Source: Actinomycetes bacterium
GTDB taxonomy: Bacteria; Actinomycetota; Acidimicrobiia; Acidimicrobiales; UBA8190
NCBI GenBank assembly: GCA_021798135.1
Contig: JAJZYI010000018.1
Coordinates: 1 to 22,147 of the forward strand
DNA length: 22,147 nucleotides
Direction of reading: 5' to 3'
Shown piece after piece: positions 14,391 to 21,828 of this stretch. Below the pieces are notes generated by a model. It had not been told where the DNA came from. It did not search any database and worked only from the letters and a program-made list of their open reading frames with translations. The first letter of the stretch is position 1. Each line of letters begins with the position of its first letter. Both the position numbers and the translations under genes were made by a program.

Positions 14391-14419
14391 ATGTTACCGA
14401 TGGTAACACCTTGCGGCAA
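14391..14419 (-). promoter_or_regulatory. Promoter of the diiron gene with TetR-style operator
   Basis: On the minus strand TTGCCG (14419-14414), 17 nt, TAACAT (14396-14391) form a recognisable promoter. A perfect palindrome TGTTACC-GAT-GGTAACA (plus strand 14392-14408) covers the spacer and the -10, so a bound repressor would block RNA polymerase. Seven-base arms around a 3-nt centre are typical of TetR-family sites. No tetR gene lies in the window, so the regulator would act from elsewhere. Confidence 0.7.
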
Positions 14420-14509
14420 GGGCCTGCGCCCGTGCTCGGCGCACCGGCCGGATGGCTGGGCGCCCAGCCTGGCGGACGCATGTGGTGGTGAGGGCCCGCT
14501 GGCGGGAGC

Positions 14510-14683
14510 GGTCGGGCGGGGTGTGCCGGCCGTGCCGGTCGGGCGGGGTGTGCCGGCCGTGCCGGTCGGGCGGGGTGTGCCTGCCGTGCCGGTCGGGCGG
14601 GGTGTGCCTGCCGTGCCGGTCGGGCGGGGTATGCCTGCCGTGCCGGTCGGGCGGGGTGTGCCGGCCGTGCCGGTCAGGCGGGC
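14510..14683. repeat. 27-bp tandem repeat, six copies plus a partial
   Basis: Units begin at 14510, 14537, 14564, 14591, 14618 and 14645, with a partial at 14672. The core is GGTCGGGCGGGGTGTGCC; the copies differ at one or two bases. The partial copy has GGTCAGG instead of GGTCGGG, and this A makes the TGA stop of the 94-aa gene. There are no spacers between units, so it is not a CRISPR array. It fills most of the gap between that gene and the diiron promoter. Confidence 0.95.
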
Positions 14684-14958
14684 GCGTGCAGGTGCGGGAG
14701 GCGGTCGTGGAGCCACTCGTGGACGCTCTCCAGCAGGCCGACGTCCTCGCTCCCCGGCCCGCGCCCGTCGCCGGGGTGCCGGTGGGGCCACCCCACGTCC
14801 TCGCCGGCCCGGCCGCGCACCAGCAGGTGCCCACAGACCGGGCAGCGTCGCATCCGCACCGCGCCGAGCGCACCCAGCACCCCGATCCACGCCATCAGGA
14901 CCATGGCTGCTGCAGCAACGAGGACCAGCACTCCCGTGAGGATGTCCACGGCGATCAT
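14674..14958 (-). CDS. Small membrane protein with zinc ribbon-like CxxC
   Basis: 94 aa. ATG 14958 is chosen because a near-consensus GGAGGTG (14971-14965) lies 6 nt before it; the ATG at 14964 directly abuts that site. A single membrane segment (about 5-33: ILTGVLVLVAAAAMVLMAW) is followed by RMRRCPVCGHLLVRG (Cys39, Cys42, His44), half of a zinc-ribbon or rubredoxin-like knuckle. A Gly/His-rich linker and an amphipathic tail ESVHEWLHDRLPHLHAPA follow. The basic residues after the membrane span suggest the CxxC part is cytoplasmic. I do not recognise a named family. The stop lies inside the 27-bp repeat array. Confidence 0.65.
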   Translation of the reverse strand: MIAVDILTGVLVLVAAAAMVLMAWIGVLGALGAVRMRRCPVCGHLLVRGRAGEDVGWPHRHPGDGRGPGSEDVGLLESVHEWLHDRLPHLHAPA

Positions 14959-15046
14959 GCGCATCACCTCCGGCGTTCGGTCGATGTCGGGAGCTCCCGG
15001 CTCGGCATCCTCCTGTGGTGTCCGGCGGCCCAGTGCCGCCAACCCC

Positions 15047-15075
15047 AGTGTAGCGGGCATCATTGCATAGGGCAA
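15047..15075 (-). promoter_or_regulatory. Promoter of the 94-aa membrane protein gene
   Basis: TTGCCC (15075-15070), 17 nt, TACACT (15052-15047) on the minus strand. This is the best two-box promoter in the window, giving a leader of about 80 nt with the GGAGGTG site. Confidence 0.6.
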
Positions 15076-15195
15076 TCCAGCTCCGGGCTCCGGCCACCGG
15101 GCTGCCGTCCCGGTGCGGGCGGCGTCTCCCCGCCCGTACGTGCACCGGACGGCGGCGGGTGCGGCCCGCGGTGGGCGGAGCCGGATCCTGGACCT

Positions 15196-15288
<93 letters not shown>

Positions 15289-15384
15289 CGGGCACGGCGA
15301 GAGGCCCGTGGTGCCGGCATGCACGGCACCTGCGGAGCGTCGTCGCGTGGCGCCGAGGTCGTCGGGGGCCTACCCTCTGGCACC

Positions 15385-15537
15385 GTGCCGACCATCGTCA
15401 CCCGCGTCGGCGGCCAGGCGGCAGCCGACGGCACCCCGGGCGCACGCAGCTCGGGGTGGAGCCGCTCCGTGCCGAGGCGCCGTGCCGTGACCGCCCGCCC
15501 GGCGACCCCCCCGCCGCGCGCCGGCTCGCCCCGATGA
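15385..15537 (+). CDS. Possible 50-aa leader ORF before DUF2889
   Basis: GTG 15385 follows TACCCT (15371-15376) by 8 nt, similar to the leaderless starts here. The ORF opens VPTIVTRVGGQAAADG, turns Arg/Pro-rich, and its TGA overlaps the DUF2889 start as ATGA, so coupling is possible. Composition of the second half is like non-coding GC-rich DNA. It may simply be the transcript start region of the next gene. Confidence 0.25.
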   Translation: MPTIVTRVGGQAAADGTPGARSSGWSRSVPRRRAVTARPATPPPRAGSPR

Positions 15538-16178
15538 CCGGGGGGCCCGGGGACGTCCCGGTCCACCGGAGGACCATCGAGTACGAGGCGTTCGAGCGCG
15601 ACGGCTCGCTGGAGGTGACGGCTCGCCTGCAGGACCGCCGCCCGTGGGCCGACGGGTCGACGTCGCCGGAGGTCCTCCACGAGATGGCGCTGCGGGTGAC
15701 GGTCCGGCTCGCGGACCTGGTCGTCACCGCCGCCGAGGCCGACATGGCCCGCTTCCCCCATGCCGAGTGCCCGGCGGTCGCACCCGCCTTCGCCGGGCTG
15801 GTCGGCCTCTCCGTCGCCCGGGGCTACACCCGTGAGGTGCAGCGCCGCTTCGGCGGCGTCCGCGGCTGCTCACACCTTGAGCACCTGGCCAGGTCGCTGG
15901 GCCCCGCCGTGATCCAGGCCGCCGCGTCGGCACGGGCCCGCCGGCGCGTCCCGGGCGTCGGCGAGTCCTTCGGCGACGGCGTGCCGTGGCTGCGCGGCTC
16001 CTGCCACATCTGGGCCGCCGACGGCGTCGGCGAGCGGAAGCTGGCGCTCGGCTGGCGCGCAGGCAGTGGCCCGTACCCCGCGCCGCCGCTGGACGGCGGC
16101 CCGACCGGAGGTCCGACGAGCGGGTCCCGGGAACCGGGCGCCGAGGGCGTGCCCGGCGGGCGCGACGCCGTGGGTTAG
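15534..16178 (+). CDS. DUF2889 family protein
   Basis: 214 aa from ATG 15534. The N-terminal pattern VHRRTIEYEAFERDGSLEVTARLQDRRPW, the middle EVLHEMALRVTVRLADLVVTAAEADM, and GCSHLEHLARSLGPA (Cys112, His114, His117) are the marks of DUF2889. The family's biochemical role is not established; the conserved GC-x-HL motif could bind a metal. Residues after about 175 are Gly/Pro/Ser-rich and look unconserved. No membrane segment or signal peptide. A stable hairpin overlaps and follows the stop. Confidence 0.85.
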   Translation: MTGGPGDVPVHRRTIEYEAFERDGSLEVTARLQDRRPWADGSTSPEVLHEMALRVTVRLADLVVTAAEADMARFPHAECPAVAPAFAGLVGLSVARGYTREVQRRFGGVRGCSHLEHLARSLGPAVIQAAASARARRRVPGVGESFGDGVPWLRGSCHIWAADGVGERKLALGWRAGSGPYPAPPLDGGPTGGPTSGSREPGAEGVPGGRDAVG

Positions 16179-16179
16179 G

Positions 16180-16212
16180 TTGCCCGGGTCCGGTTGGGCC
16201 CGGTCCGGGCAA
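16180..16212 (+). terminator. Hairpin at the end of the DUF2889 gene
   Basis: TTGCCCGG (16180-16187) pairs with CCGGGCAA (16205-16212), with a further CCGG/CCGG pair inside. It begins two bases after the stop codon. No T-run follows. The 153-nt stretch up to the next gene holds nothing else clear. Confidence 0.5.
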
Positions 16213-16331
16213 CGATGCCGTGTCCGGCGGAGCCCGGCAAGCGGCCGCCACGACGGACCAGAGCGGCACCGACCGGGCCGGCCGGAAGGCGATGCCGGTG
16301 CCGGCGACGACGAGCGATCACGGGGGTGACG

Positions 16332-17342
16332 ATGGCGGCAGCCGAGGGCGAGCAGGTCCAGCGCCGGTCGCGCGCGCAGTGGCCGGGGTGCCGGCCGGGG
16401 GGCGGTCGCGACCGGGTCGGGTGGCCACGGCTGGCCGGCGGCGGTGCTCGCCGGGTGGGCGTGGCGACAGCGCTGCTGTCCCTGGCCGTGGCGGCGGCGG
16501 CGTGCAGCGGTGCGAGCACTCCGGCCCCCACGTCGGCGGGCGGGGCTCGCGCCGGCGGATCGTCGGGCGCCGCCGGGAACGCGTCGACCGCCGGCTCCGC
16601 CGGACGGGCGCCGGCGACCGTCCTGGCGTCGGCAGCGACGCGCACGGCCGGCGCGCGGACGGCCTCCCTGGCGATCACGGTCACGGCGTCGGGCTCGGGC
16701 CTGCCCGGGGGCCCGCTGCACGCCACCGTGCACGGCACCGGCGTCGTCGACTTCGCGCACCACGCCGCCTCCCTCACCCTGAGCGGGCCCGGGACGACGG
16801 TCAACGGCGTCCCGCTGCAGGTCGTCGTGGTGGGCTCGTCGTCCTACGTCGACGCCGCCGCCGTGCACAAGGGGGCGAGCGGGTTCGTCCCGGCCAGCCA
16901 GGTGTCCTCGTCGTCGGCAGGTGCCGCCCTGCGCAACGTGGACCTGTCGCCCACCAGCCTGTCGTCGGTCATGCCGGCGAAGCTCCTCGCGCTGGCCGCG
17001 TCGATGACCGGGGTGCACCAGGTGGGCACCCAGCAGGTGGCCGGCGTCGAGACCACCGAGATCGCCGGGACGGTGACCAACGCCGACGTCCTGTTCCCGG
17101 GAGGTTCGACGGGGCCGTCGTCCCCGGCTCTCCCCGCCGCGACGCACCTGTGGGTCGACGGCAGCGGGCGGGTCGTCCGCCTGCGGGTCACGATCGACGT
17201 GTCGCCGCTGGTCCGGCAGATCCTCGGGGCCATCGGCAGCAGCGGGTCGGCCGGTGCCGTGCACCTCACCGCCACGGTCCAGGAGGACCTGAGCAGGTTC
17301 GGCGCGCCGGTGTCGATCCCCGCGGTCGGGACCGGGTCGTAG
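16332..17342 (+). CDS. Probable LppX/LprG-like lipoprotein
   Basis: 336 aa from ATG 16332 with a G-run about 5 nt upstream. A GTG at 16456 would give a shorter leader. Basic residues (35-42) precede a hydrophobic stretch VGVATALLSLAVAAAAC, so Cys58 is the likely lipid-modified residue, though the lipobox AAAC is weak. A Ser/Gly/Ala linker (59-95) follows. The domain from about 100 on (ATRTAGARTASLAITVTAS, GTGVVDFAHHAASLTLSG, VVVVGSSSYVDAAAV) resembles mycobacterial LppX/LprAFG and LolA-like proteins, half-barrels that carry lipids or lipoglycans across the envelope. This family call is by pattern and is moderate. It is followed by another lipoprotein gene with its own promoter. Confidence 0.65.
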   Translation: MAAAEGEQVQRRSRAQWPGCRPGGGRDRVGWPRLAGGGARRVGVATALLSLAVAAAACSGASTPAPTSAGGARAGGSSGAAGNASTAGSAGRAPATVLASAATRTAGARTASLAITVTASGSGLPGGPLHATVHGTGVVDFAHHAASLTLSGPGTTVNGVPLQVVVVGSSSYVDAAAVHKGASGFVPASQVSSSSAGAALRNVDLSPTSLSSVMPAKLLALAASMTGVHQVGTQQVAGVETTEIAGTVTNADVLFPGGSTGPSSPALPAATHLWVDGSGRVVRLRVTIDVSPLVRQILGAIGSSGSAGAVHLTATVQEDLSRFGAPVSIPAVGTGS

Positions 17343-17362
17343 CCGCCGGCGGGCGCGGCGGC
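17342..17362 (+). terminator. Short hairpin after the lipoprotein gene
   Basis: GCCGCC, 9-nt loop, GGCGGC, overlapping the stop codon. Weak, and expected by chance fairly often in such GC-rich DNA. 17363-17504 shows no other element. Confidence 0.25.
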
Positions 17363-17504
17363 GCGCACACTGCCTGCCGCCTGCGGGCGGCCGGGACCGC
17401 GGCGCAGGCCGGGCGGTGCGGCCTCCGCCTGGCAGCGCCAGCGCCGGCGACCCGTGGCCCTGCCGCGTCGGGCGGGCCGACGATCGGAGGGCGGCGAGGG
17501 ACCG

Positions 17505-17510
17505 TAGCCT
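17505..17510 (+). promoter_or_regulatory. -10 element of the phosphodiester glycosidase gene
   Basis: TAGCCT with a 6-nt gap to GTG 17517, again without a Shine-Dalgarno. Confidence 0.5.
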
Positions 17511-17516
17511 GGCGGG

Positions 17517-18719
17517 GTGCCGAGCCGGGACGCCGTCCGCCATCCGAGGGCAGGGGTGCTGGCGTTGCTCGCGCTCGCCGCGGCCGTCGCGCTCGGCGCG
17601 TGCGGTCAGGCCCGACCTGCCGTCAACGCCGCCGATCGCGGCGCGGGCCGGGCTGCCACGACCTCGACTGGGACCGCCGGCCCCGGGCCGGCCCGCGGCA
17701 GGCTCGGTGCCGTGCCACAGGCTGCGCCCCCCCTGCCGCGACCGGGTGCGGGTGCTGCCACCGGGAACGGCGCGTCCGGCAGCGGCACCGCGGCCGGGCA
17801 CCCCGGGGCGGCCGGCGGCGCGGTTGGCGTGGCGTCCGGTCCCCTGCCCGAACCGGCTCCGCTCGCCCCGTTCACGGCTGCGGGCACCGGCCAGGGCGCG
17901 TGGCGGCCGGCGGGCCGGCCCGTCGGCGGTGTCCCGGCGGTGTACGAGACGACCCTGGTGCCGCCCGGCGGCACGCAGCAGGCGGGCGTCGCCTGGATGG
18001 ACACCCGCCTGCTGGCCGCCCGGCTCTACTCGGGCTCCGCCAGCCCCGGGGGCGGGCCCTACCGGTACACCGCGCCCGTCCAGCCCGCCCAGGCCTCGAC
18101 GCTGGTGGCCGCCTTCAACGGGGGGTTCATGATGCCGGCCGCCCACGGCGGCTACTACACCGAGGGGAGGACGGTCGTGCCGCTCGTCAACGGGGCGGCC
18201 TCCCTGGTGATCTCTGCGGACGGGTCGGTCGACGTCGGCGCGTGGGGCACCGACGTGACCATGACGCCAGAGGTGTCGAGCGTCCGCCAGAACCTCGTGC
18301 CGCTCGTGGCCGGCGGGCAGCCGACCGCCCTGGCAGCCAGCCCCGACTGGCAGGCCTGGGGGGCGACGTGCGGCGCCAGCTCGTGCACGGTGCCCGTGGG
18401 CCTGGACCACCAGTGGCGCTCGGGGCTCGGGGTGACGGGCGACGGGGCCCTCGTCTACGTCCAGGGCCCGGCGCTCGATCCCCTGCAGGTGGCCCAGCTG
18501 CTGGTGCGCGCCGGCGTGGTCCGGGGCATGGAGCTCGACATCAACCCGGACTGGCCCGACTTCGCCACCTACGACCCGGCAACCCCCGGCGGCCTCGCCG
18601 CCCCCGCCAACGGGAGCACGCTGCTGGCCTCGACGGTGCAGGGTGCGGGCACGTTCTTCGAGCCGTGGTGGGCGCGGGACTTCGTGACCATGTCGGCACG
18701 CCCGGCACCCGGCGCCTGA
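17517..18719 (+). CDS. Secreted phosphodiester glycosidase-domain lipoprotein
   Basis: 400 aa from GTG 17517. The signal peptide RAGVLALLALAAAVALGAC has a canonical lipobox LGAC, with Cys29 lipidated, then a Pro/Gly/Ala-rich spacer to about 125. The domain from 140 carries the NAGPA/DUF2233 signature: VAAFNGGFMMP (198-207), GGYYTEGRTVVPLVNG, SLVISADGSVDVGAWGTDV, then GVTGDGALVYVQGP and a C-terminal GMELDINPDWPDF, where most relatives have a Gly-Gly-Asp/Ser-type loop. Cys285 and Cys290 may form a disulfide. Relatives remove N-acetylglucosamine from phosphodiesters or act in polysaccharide and exopolymer turnover; the substrate here is unknown. It is probably anchored outside the cytoplasmic membrane. 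Confidence 0.87.
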   Translation: MPSRDAVRHPRAGVLALLALAAAVALGACGQARPAVNAADRGAGRAATTSTGTAGPGPARGRLGAVPQAAPPLPRPGAGAATGNGASGSGTAAGHPGAAGGAVGVASGPLPEPAPLAPFTAAGTGQGAWRPAGRPVGGVPAVYETTLVPPGGTQQAGVAWMDTRLLAARLYSGSASPGGGPYRYTAPVQPAQASTLVAAFNGGFMMPAAHGGYYTEGRTVVPLVNGAASLVISADGSVDVGAWGTDVTMTPEVSSVRQNLVPLVAGGQPTALAASPDWQAWGATCGASSCTVPVGLDHQWRSGLGVTGDGALVYVQGPALDPLQVAQLLVRAGVVRGMELDINPDWPDFATYDPATPGGLAAPANGSTLLASTVQGAGTFFEPWWARDFVTMSARPAPGA

Positions 18720-18789
18720 GGGCATCGGCACGCCCGAGACGCGATGCGTGGTGCGGCAGCCATCCGGCACAGCCGGAGCTGGTGCCGGG

Positions 18790-19169
18790 CAACCGGGGAC
18801 GACCTGCCTGGTCGCGGAGCTCGCGGATCAGCGGGTCCGGGCCGCGCTCGGGGATCACCGAGCCGACGGATCCTTCCCGGCATGCTGCTGTGCACGCTCG
18901 AAGACCCCCCTCGGCGCGGCGCCGGAGTAGACGTCGCGCAGGTGACGCCCGTTCTCGCCCGAGAGCTGTGGATCCGGGCTGTCGGGGCAAGACGCGACGG
19001 ACGTCCGCCCGTCGTCCCATGCCCACCTCGGACGGGGTAGCCAGGCGCCGCTGCCGGCGCGACCCCGCTCCAAGCCCAGGTCGAGCAGGACGCAGCACCG
19101 GTGGTCCCGTGCTTCGCGTACGCCGCCACGAGCCGCGTGGACGCAGCCGGCCAGCGGGCCGTCGGCAGG
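18790..19169 (-). pseudogene. Possible decayed ORF downstream of the HEPN gene
   Basis: The 450-nt stretch 18720-19169 has no intact gene. On the minus strand three patches in successive frames look protein-like: WPAASTRLVAAYAKHG (about 19080-19150), GENGRHLRDVYSGAAPRGVF (about 18890-18960) and VIPERGPDPLIRELRDQ (about 18800-18860). They could be one gene broken by two frameshifts, lying directly after the HEPN stop. No family is recognised, and chance open frames in GC-rich DNA are not excluded. Confidence 0.25.
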
Positions 19170-19913
19170 TCAGCCCACCGGTGTGGTTGCGCCCCGCACG
19201 CCCGACGCCGCGTCGAGGAGCGGCTGGATCGGACGCCAGTCGAGGGTGGCACCGAGTTGCCCGGCGACGGCATCGGCGAGCGCCCTGGCGCCGCAGACGT
19301 AGATCGAAGCGCAGCTCCGGGCGCCCTGCAGGTTGACGCTCTGGAGCCCGTGCCTGTTCGTGTACATGATCCGCCGGGGCTGCTGCCGTGCGTCGCGGCT
19401 CTCCACGGAGGCCGGCCACCGTTCGGTGCGCCAGCCGGTCACCACGCCGTGGCTCAGGCAGTGCCGAACCTGCATCCAGGCTTTGCTGTCGCGCAGTGCC
19501 TGGTCCCAGCCGATGTCCTCGGCGAGGTGCAGCGTCTTGCCGAGCGCCGGTGGCTTCAGCACCCTCAGCGTCGTGCTGCTGAGGTGGGTCGACATCCCGG
19601 GGAAGCTCTGTTCGAGCTTGTCCTGCAGGTCCTTGAGCGTCGGGTTGTTCCACTGGCCGACGACGTGGGCGACGTTCCCGAGCGAATGGCCGTCCGCGAG
19701 GAGAGCACTCGCCAGGAAGTTCTGCGCGAACCCCTCGAACGCACTCGTGATCAGCAGTACCACGGCGGGATTGAGCGCGGCCCAGTCGCCGGAGGTCCGT
19801 GTGTGCAGCGAGAAGAGCTTGGTCGGCACGATGAGCGCGCGCCCGAACTCGTCGACGCACTGCTGGAGCTGCGCGAGCCCGCGCCCGTCGACGCCCTGCT
19901 GGAGCTTTGCCAC
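19170..19913 (-). CDS. HEPN-domain protein, possible RNase
   Basis: 247 aa. GTG 19913 is supported by GGGGAGG about 10 nt upstream. Helical throughout, with SAFEGFAQNFLASAL (57-71), QWNNPTLKDLQDKLEQSF (87-104) and the key motif VRHCLSHG, in which Arg150 and His155 make the R-x4-H of HEPN ribonucleases. The AFE helix plus a W-NPT element and late R-x4-H resemble the RiboL-PSP/MAE_28990-like HEPN groups (family knowledge). HEPN proteins often are toxin or antiviral RNases or partners of such enzymes. No MNT nucleotidyltransferase antitoxin is seen nearby. The codon third positions look less uniformly G/C than in neighbouring genes, hinting at a later arrival. The N-terminus has a short internal duplication (KLQQGVD / QLQQCVD). 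Confidence 0.65.
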   Translation of the reverse strand: MAKLQQGVDGRGLAQLQQCVDEFGRALIVPTKLFSLHTRTSGDWAALNPAVVLLITSAFEGFAQNFLASALLADGHSLGNVAHVVGQWNNPTLKDLQDKLEQSFPGMSTHLSSTTLRVLKPPALGKTLHLAEDIGWDQALRDSKAWMQVRHCLSHGVVTGWRTERWPASVESRDARQQPRRIMYTNRHGLQSVNLQGARSCASIYVCGARALADAVAGQLGATLDWRPIQPLLDAASGVRGATTPVG

Positions 19914-19953
19914 GGTTCCCGCCCTCCCCGGCCGTCCGCCGACCGACGCTCGC

Positions 19954-19959
19954 AGCCTA
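19954..19959 (-). promoter_or_regulatory. -10 element of the HEPN gene
   Basis: TAGGCT on the minus strand, about 40 nt above GTG 19913, giving a short leader with the Shine-Dalgarno. The 303-nt gap 19914-20216 holds this and the divergent TAGCCT of the methyltransferase. Confidence 0.35.
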
Positions 19960-20123
19960 CGTCTCGCTCGCCACGGGGTGGGTGACCAGCGTGCCGAGCG
20001 GCGCACGGGGCACCCGCTCGGTTCGTCGAGGTGGGATCCGTGCCCGCAGGCCCGGTCCGCGGTCGGCTGTCAGGTGCCCGTGGTCCGGGCCGCTCGTGTC
20101 CCGGTGGTGGCACACCCCTCCGC

Positions 20124-20129
20124 TAGCCT
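20124..20129 (+). promoter_or_regulatory. -10 element of the methyltransferase gene
   Basis: TAGCCT, about 87 nt before GTG 20217. An in-frame GTG at 20148 is also downstream and would add 23 basic residues, but it lacks a Shine-Dalgarno and sits 18 nt away rather than 6. Confidence 0.4.
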
Positions 20130-20216
20130 GCCTGCGGGCAGCGTGCGGTGCCCGAGGAGCCTGGTGGCGAGGGGCGCCGCCGGGCACGTCGGTCGGCGAC
20201 GATCGTGGAGGGTGAC

Positions 20217-21821
20217 GTGGAGCGTCGGCGAACGTCGACATCGAGGTTCGGGGTTGGCCGCCGCGAGAACCACGACGCCTCCGCCTTCTACGAGCGGTTC
20301 CGGCCGCCGGCGCTGAGCGACGACCAGGAGGTGCCGCCGCCCGCACCGGTGGCGACGCCCTTCGTCTGCCGGGACGCCAGGCAGATGGACGAGGTCGCCG
20401 ACGGCTCGGTGGCGCTGGTGGTCACGTCGCCCCCGTACTTCGCGGGCAAGGCGTACGAGGAGGAGCTGGACCGCGAGGGCGTGCCGAGCTCCTACCTCGA
20501 GTACCTGCAGCTGCTCACGGACGTGTTCGCCGAGTGCGCCCGCAAGCTCGAGCCCGGCGGCCGCATCGCCGTCAACGTCGCCAACCTGGGTCGCAAGCCG
20601 TACCGCAGCCTGTCGGCCGACGTCATCCGCATCCTGCAGGACGACCTGGGCCTGCTGCTGCGCGGGGAGATCATCTGGCAGAAGGGCGAGGGTGCCAGCG
20701 GCTCGTGCGCCTGGGGGTCGTTCCGCAGCGCCACCAACCCGGTGCTGCGGGACATCACCGAACGGGTCGTCGTCGCCAGCAAGGGGCGCTTCGACCGGGC
20801 GCGCACGGTCAAGGAGCGCCAGGCCGAGGGCCTCCCGCACGCCAGCACCCTCATGACCGAGGACTTCATGGCGCTCACGCTCGACCTGTGGAGCATCCCG
20901 TCGGAGAGCGCCACCAGGGTGGGCCATCCCGCCCCGTTCCCCGTGGAGCTCCCCGAGCAGCTGATCCGCCTGTACACGTTCGAGGACGACCTGGTGCTCG
21001 ACCCGTTCATGGGCAGCGGATCGGCGCTGGTCGCCGCGGCCCGCCTGCGGCGGCGGTACGTGGGCTACGACCTCGACCCGCAGTACGTGGAGATCGCCGA
21101 GCGCCGCGTGGCGGAGGCCCTGGCCGAGCTGCCCGCAGCGGGCACCGACGGCGGGCCCGCGGCCCGACGTCCGGGCGCCACCGCGGTGGGCGGCGCCGCA
21201 CCGGCTGCGGGTCGCGCGCTCGGCGCCCGGGACGGCACCCGCCGGCGCGCCCGGCGCCCGATCGCCGTGCCGGCACCCGGGACGGCGGACGCGGACACCC
21301 CGGACGAGGACTTCCAGCGCCGGGCGGCGCGCGAGGGCAAGGCCGCGCAGAAGCTGGCCGAGGAGGTGCTGCTCGACGCCGGCTTCACCATCCGCCACCG
21401 CAACCACCGCGTGCCCAGGACGGGGGTCACCGTGAGCTTCGTGGCCGTCGACGGTGCCGGCGCCGGCTGGTACGTCGACGTGCCCGGCGCGTTCACCAGC
21501 CACCGTGGCGGCCTGCTGCGCACCGACACCGTGTGGAGGTCGCTCGGCCGCGCGCACGCCGTCCGCGGCCGGCTGGCCGGTGACGGCGCCGCCGGCGCGC
21601 CCCCGCTCGTCTTCCTCGCCACCCACCTGCCCCGGCGGCCCAGCGAGGGCGACACCGCCCTGCGGGCCGCCGGCCCCACCGCCTTCTTCGACGCCATCGA
21701 GCTGCTCTCCGACGAGGGCCGTGACCGGCTGCGGCGTTACGCCCAGGGCGGGCACGCCGGCAGGCCGCTGCCCGGGTTCTGGACGGAGGCGGACCTGGAC
21801 CGCGGCCGAGACCGCGGCTGA
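20217..21821 (+). CDS. Beta-class DNA methyltransferase fused to a nuclease-fold-like domain
   Basis: 534 aa. GTG 20217 has GGAGGG 4-6 nt before it. Catalytic motif IV TSPPYF (70-75) comes before the SAM motif I DPFMGSGSA (262-270), the beta-class order. SPPY fits N4-cytosine or N6-adenine methylation. GGRIAVNVANLGRKPYRS (115-132), EIIWQKGEGASGSCAWGSF and RVGHPAPFPVELPEQLI are further conserved blocks. After a low-complexity linker (305-360), residues 365-515 form a second domain: AAQKLAEEVLLDAGFTIRHR, then GVTVSFVAVDGAGAGWYVDVPGA and TDTVWRSLGRA. The alternation resembles a PD-(D/E)XK fold, but the expected Asp is Ser407 and the E-x-K is D421-V-P423, so it is probably not a nuclease. No restriction gene is adjacent. 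The target site is unknown. Confidence 0.88.
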   Translation: MERRRTSTSRFGVGRRENHDASAFYERFRPPALSDDQEVPPPAPVATPFVCRDARQMDEVADGSVALVVTSPPYFAGKAYEEELDREGVPSSYLEYLQLLTDVFAECARKLEPGGRIAVNVANLGRKPYRSLSADVIRILQDDLGLLLRGEIIWQKGEGASGSCAWGSFRSATNPVLRDITERVVVASKGRFDRARTVKERQAEGLPHASTLMTEDFMALTLDLWSIPSESATRVGHPAPFPVELPEQLIRLYTFEDDLVLDPFMGSGSALVAAARLRRRYVGYDLDPQYVEIAERRVAEALAELPAAGTDGGPAARRPGATAVGGAAPAAGRALGARDGTRRRARRPIAVPAPGTADADTPDEDFQRRAAREGKAAQKLAEEVLLDAGFTIRHRNHRVPRTGVTVSFVAVDGAGAGWYVDVPGAFTSHRGGLLRTDTVWRSLGRAHAVRGRLAGDGAAGAPPLVFLATHLPRRPSEGDTALRAAGPTAFFDAIELLSDEGRDRLRRYAQGGHAGRPLPGFWTEADLDRGRDRG

Positions 21822-21828
21822 CCGGACG

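Noticed and set aside
14510..14683. CRISPR array
   Set aside because: Units follow one another with no unique spacers, and there are no cas genes. It is a plain 27-bp tandem repeat.
16176..16200. TAGGTT as a leaderless -10 for the lipoprotein gene
   Set aside because: Six nt downstream there is no start codon, and the TTG at 16194 leads into an Arg/Pro-rich stretch before the signal peptide. The hexamer coincides with the DUF2889 stop codon.
19101..19985. 294-codon plus-strand frame opposite the HEPN gene
   Set aside because: The minus strand gives a helical protein with a HEPN motif and a Shine-Dalgarno; the plus translation has no domain.
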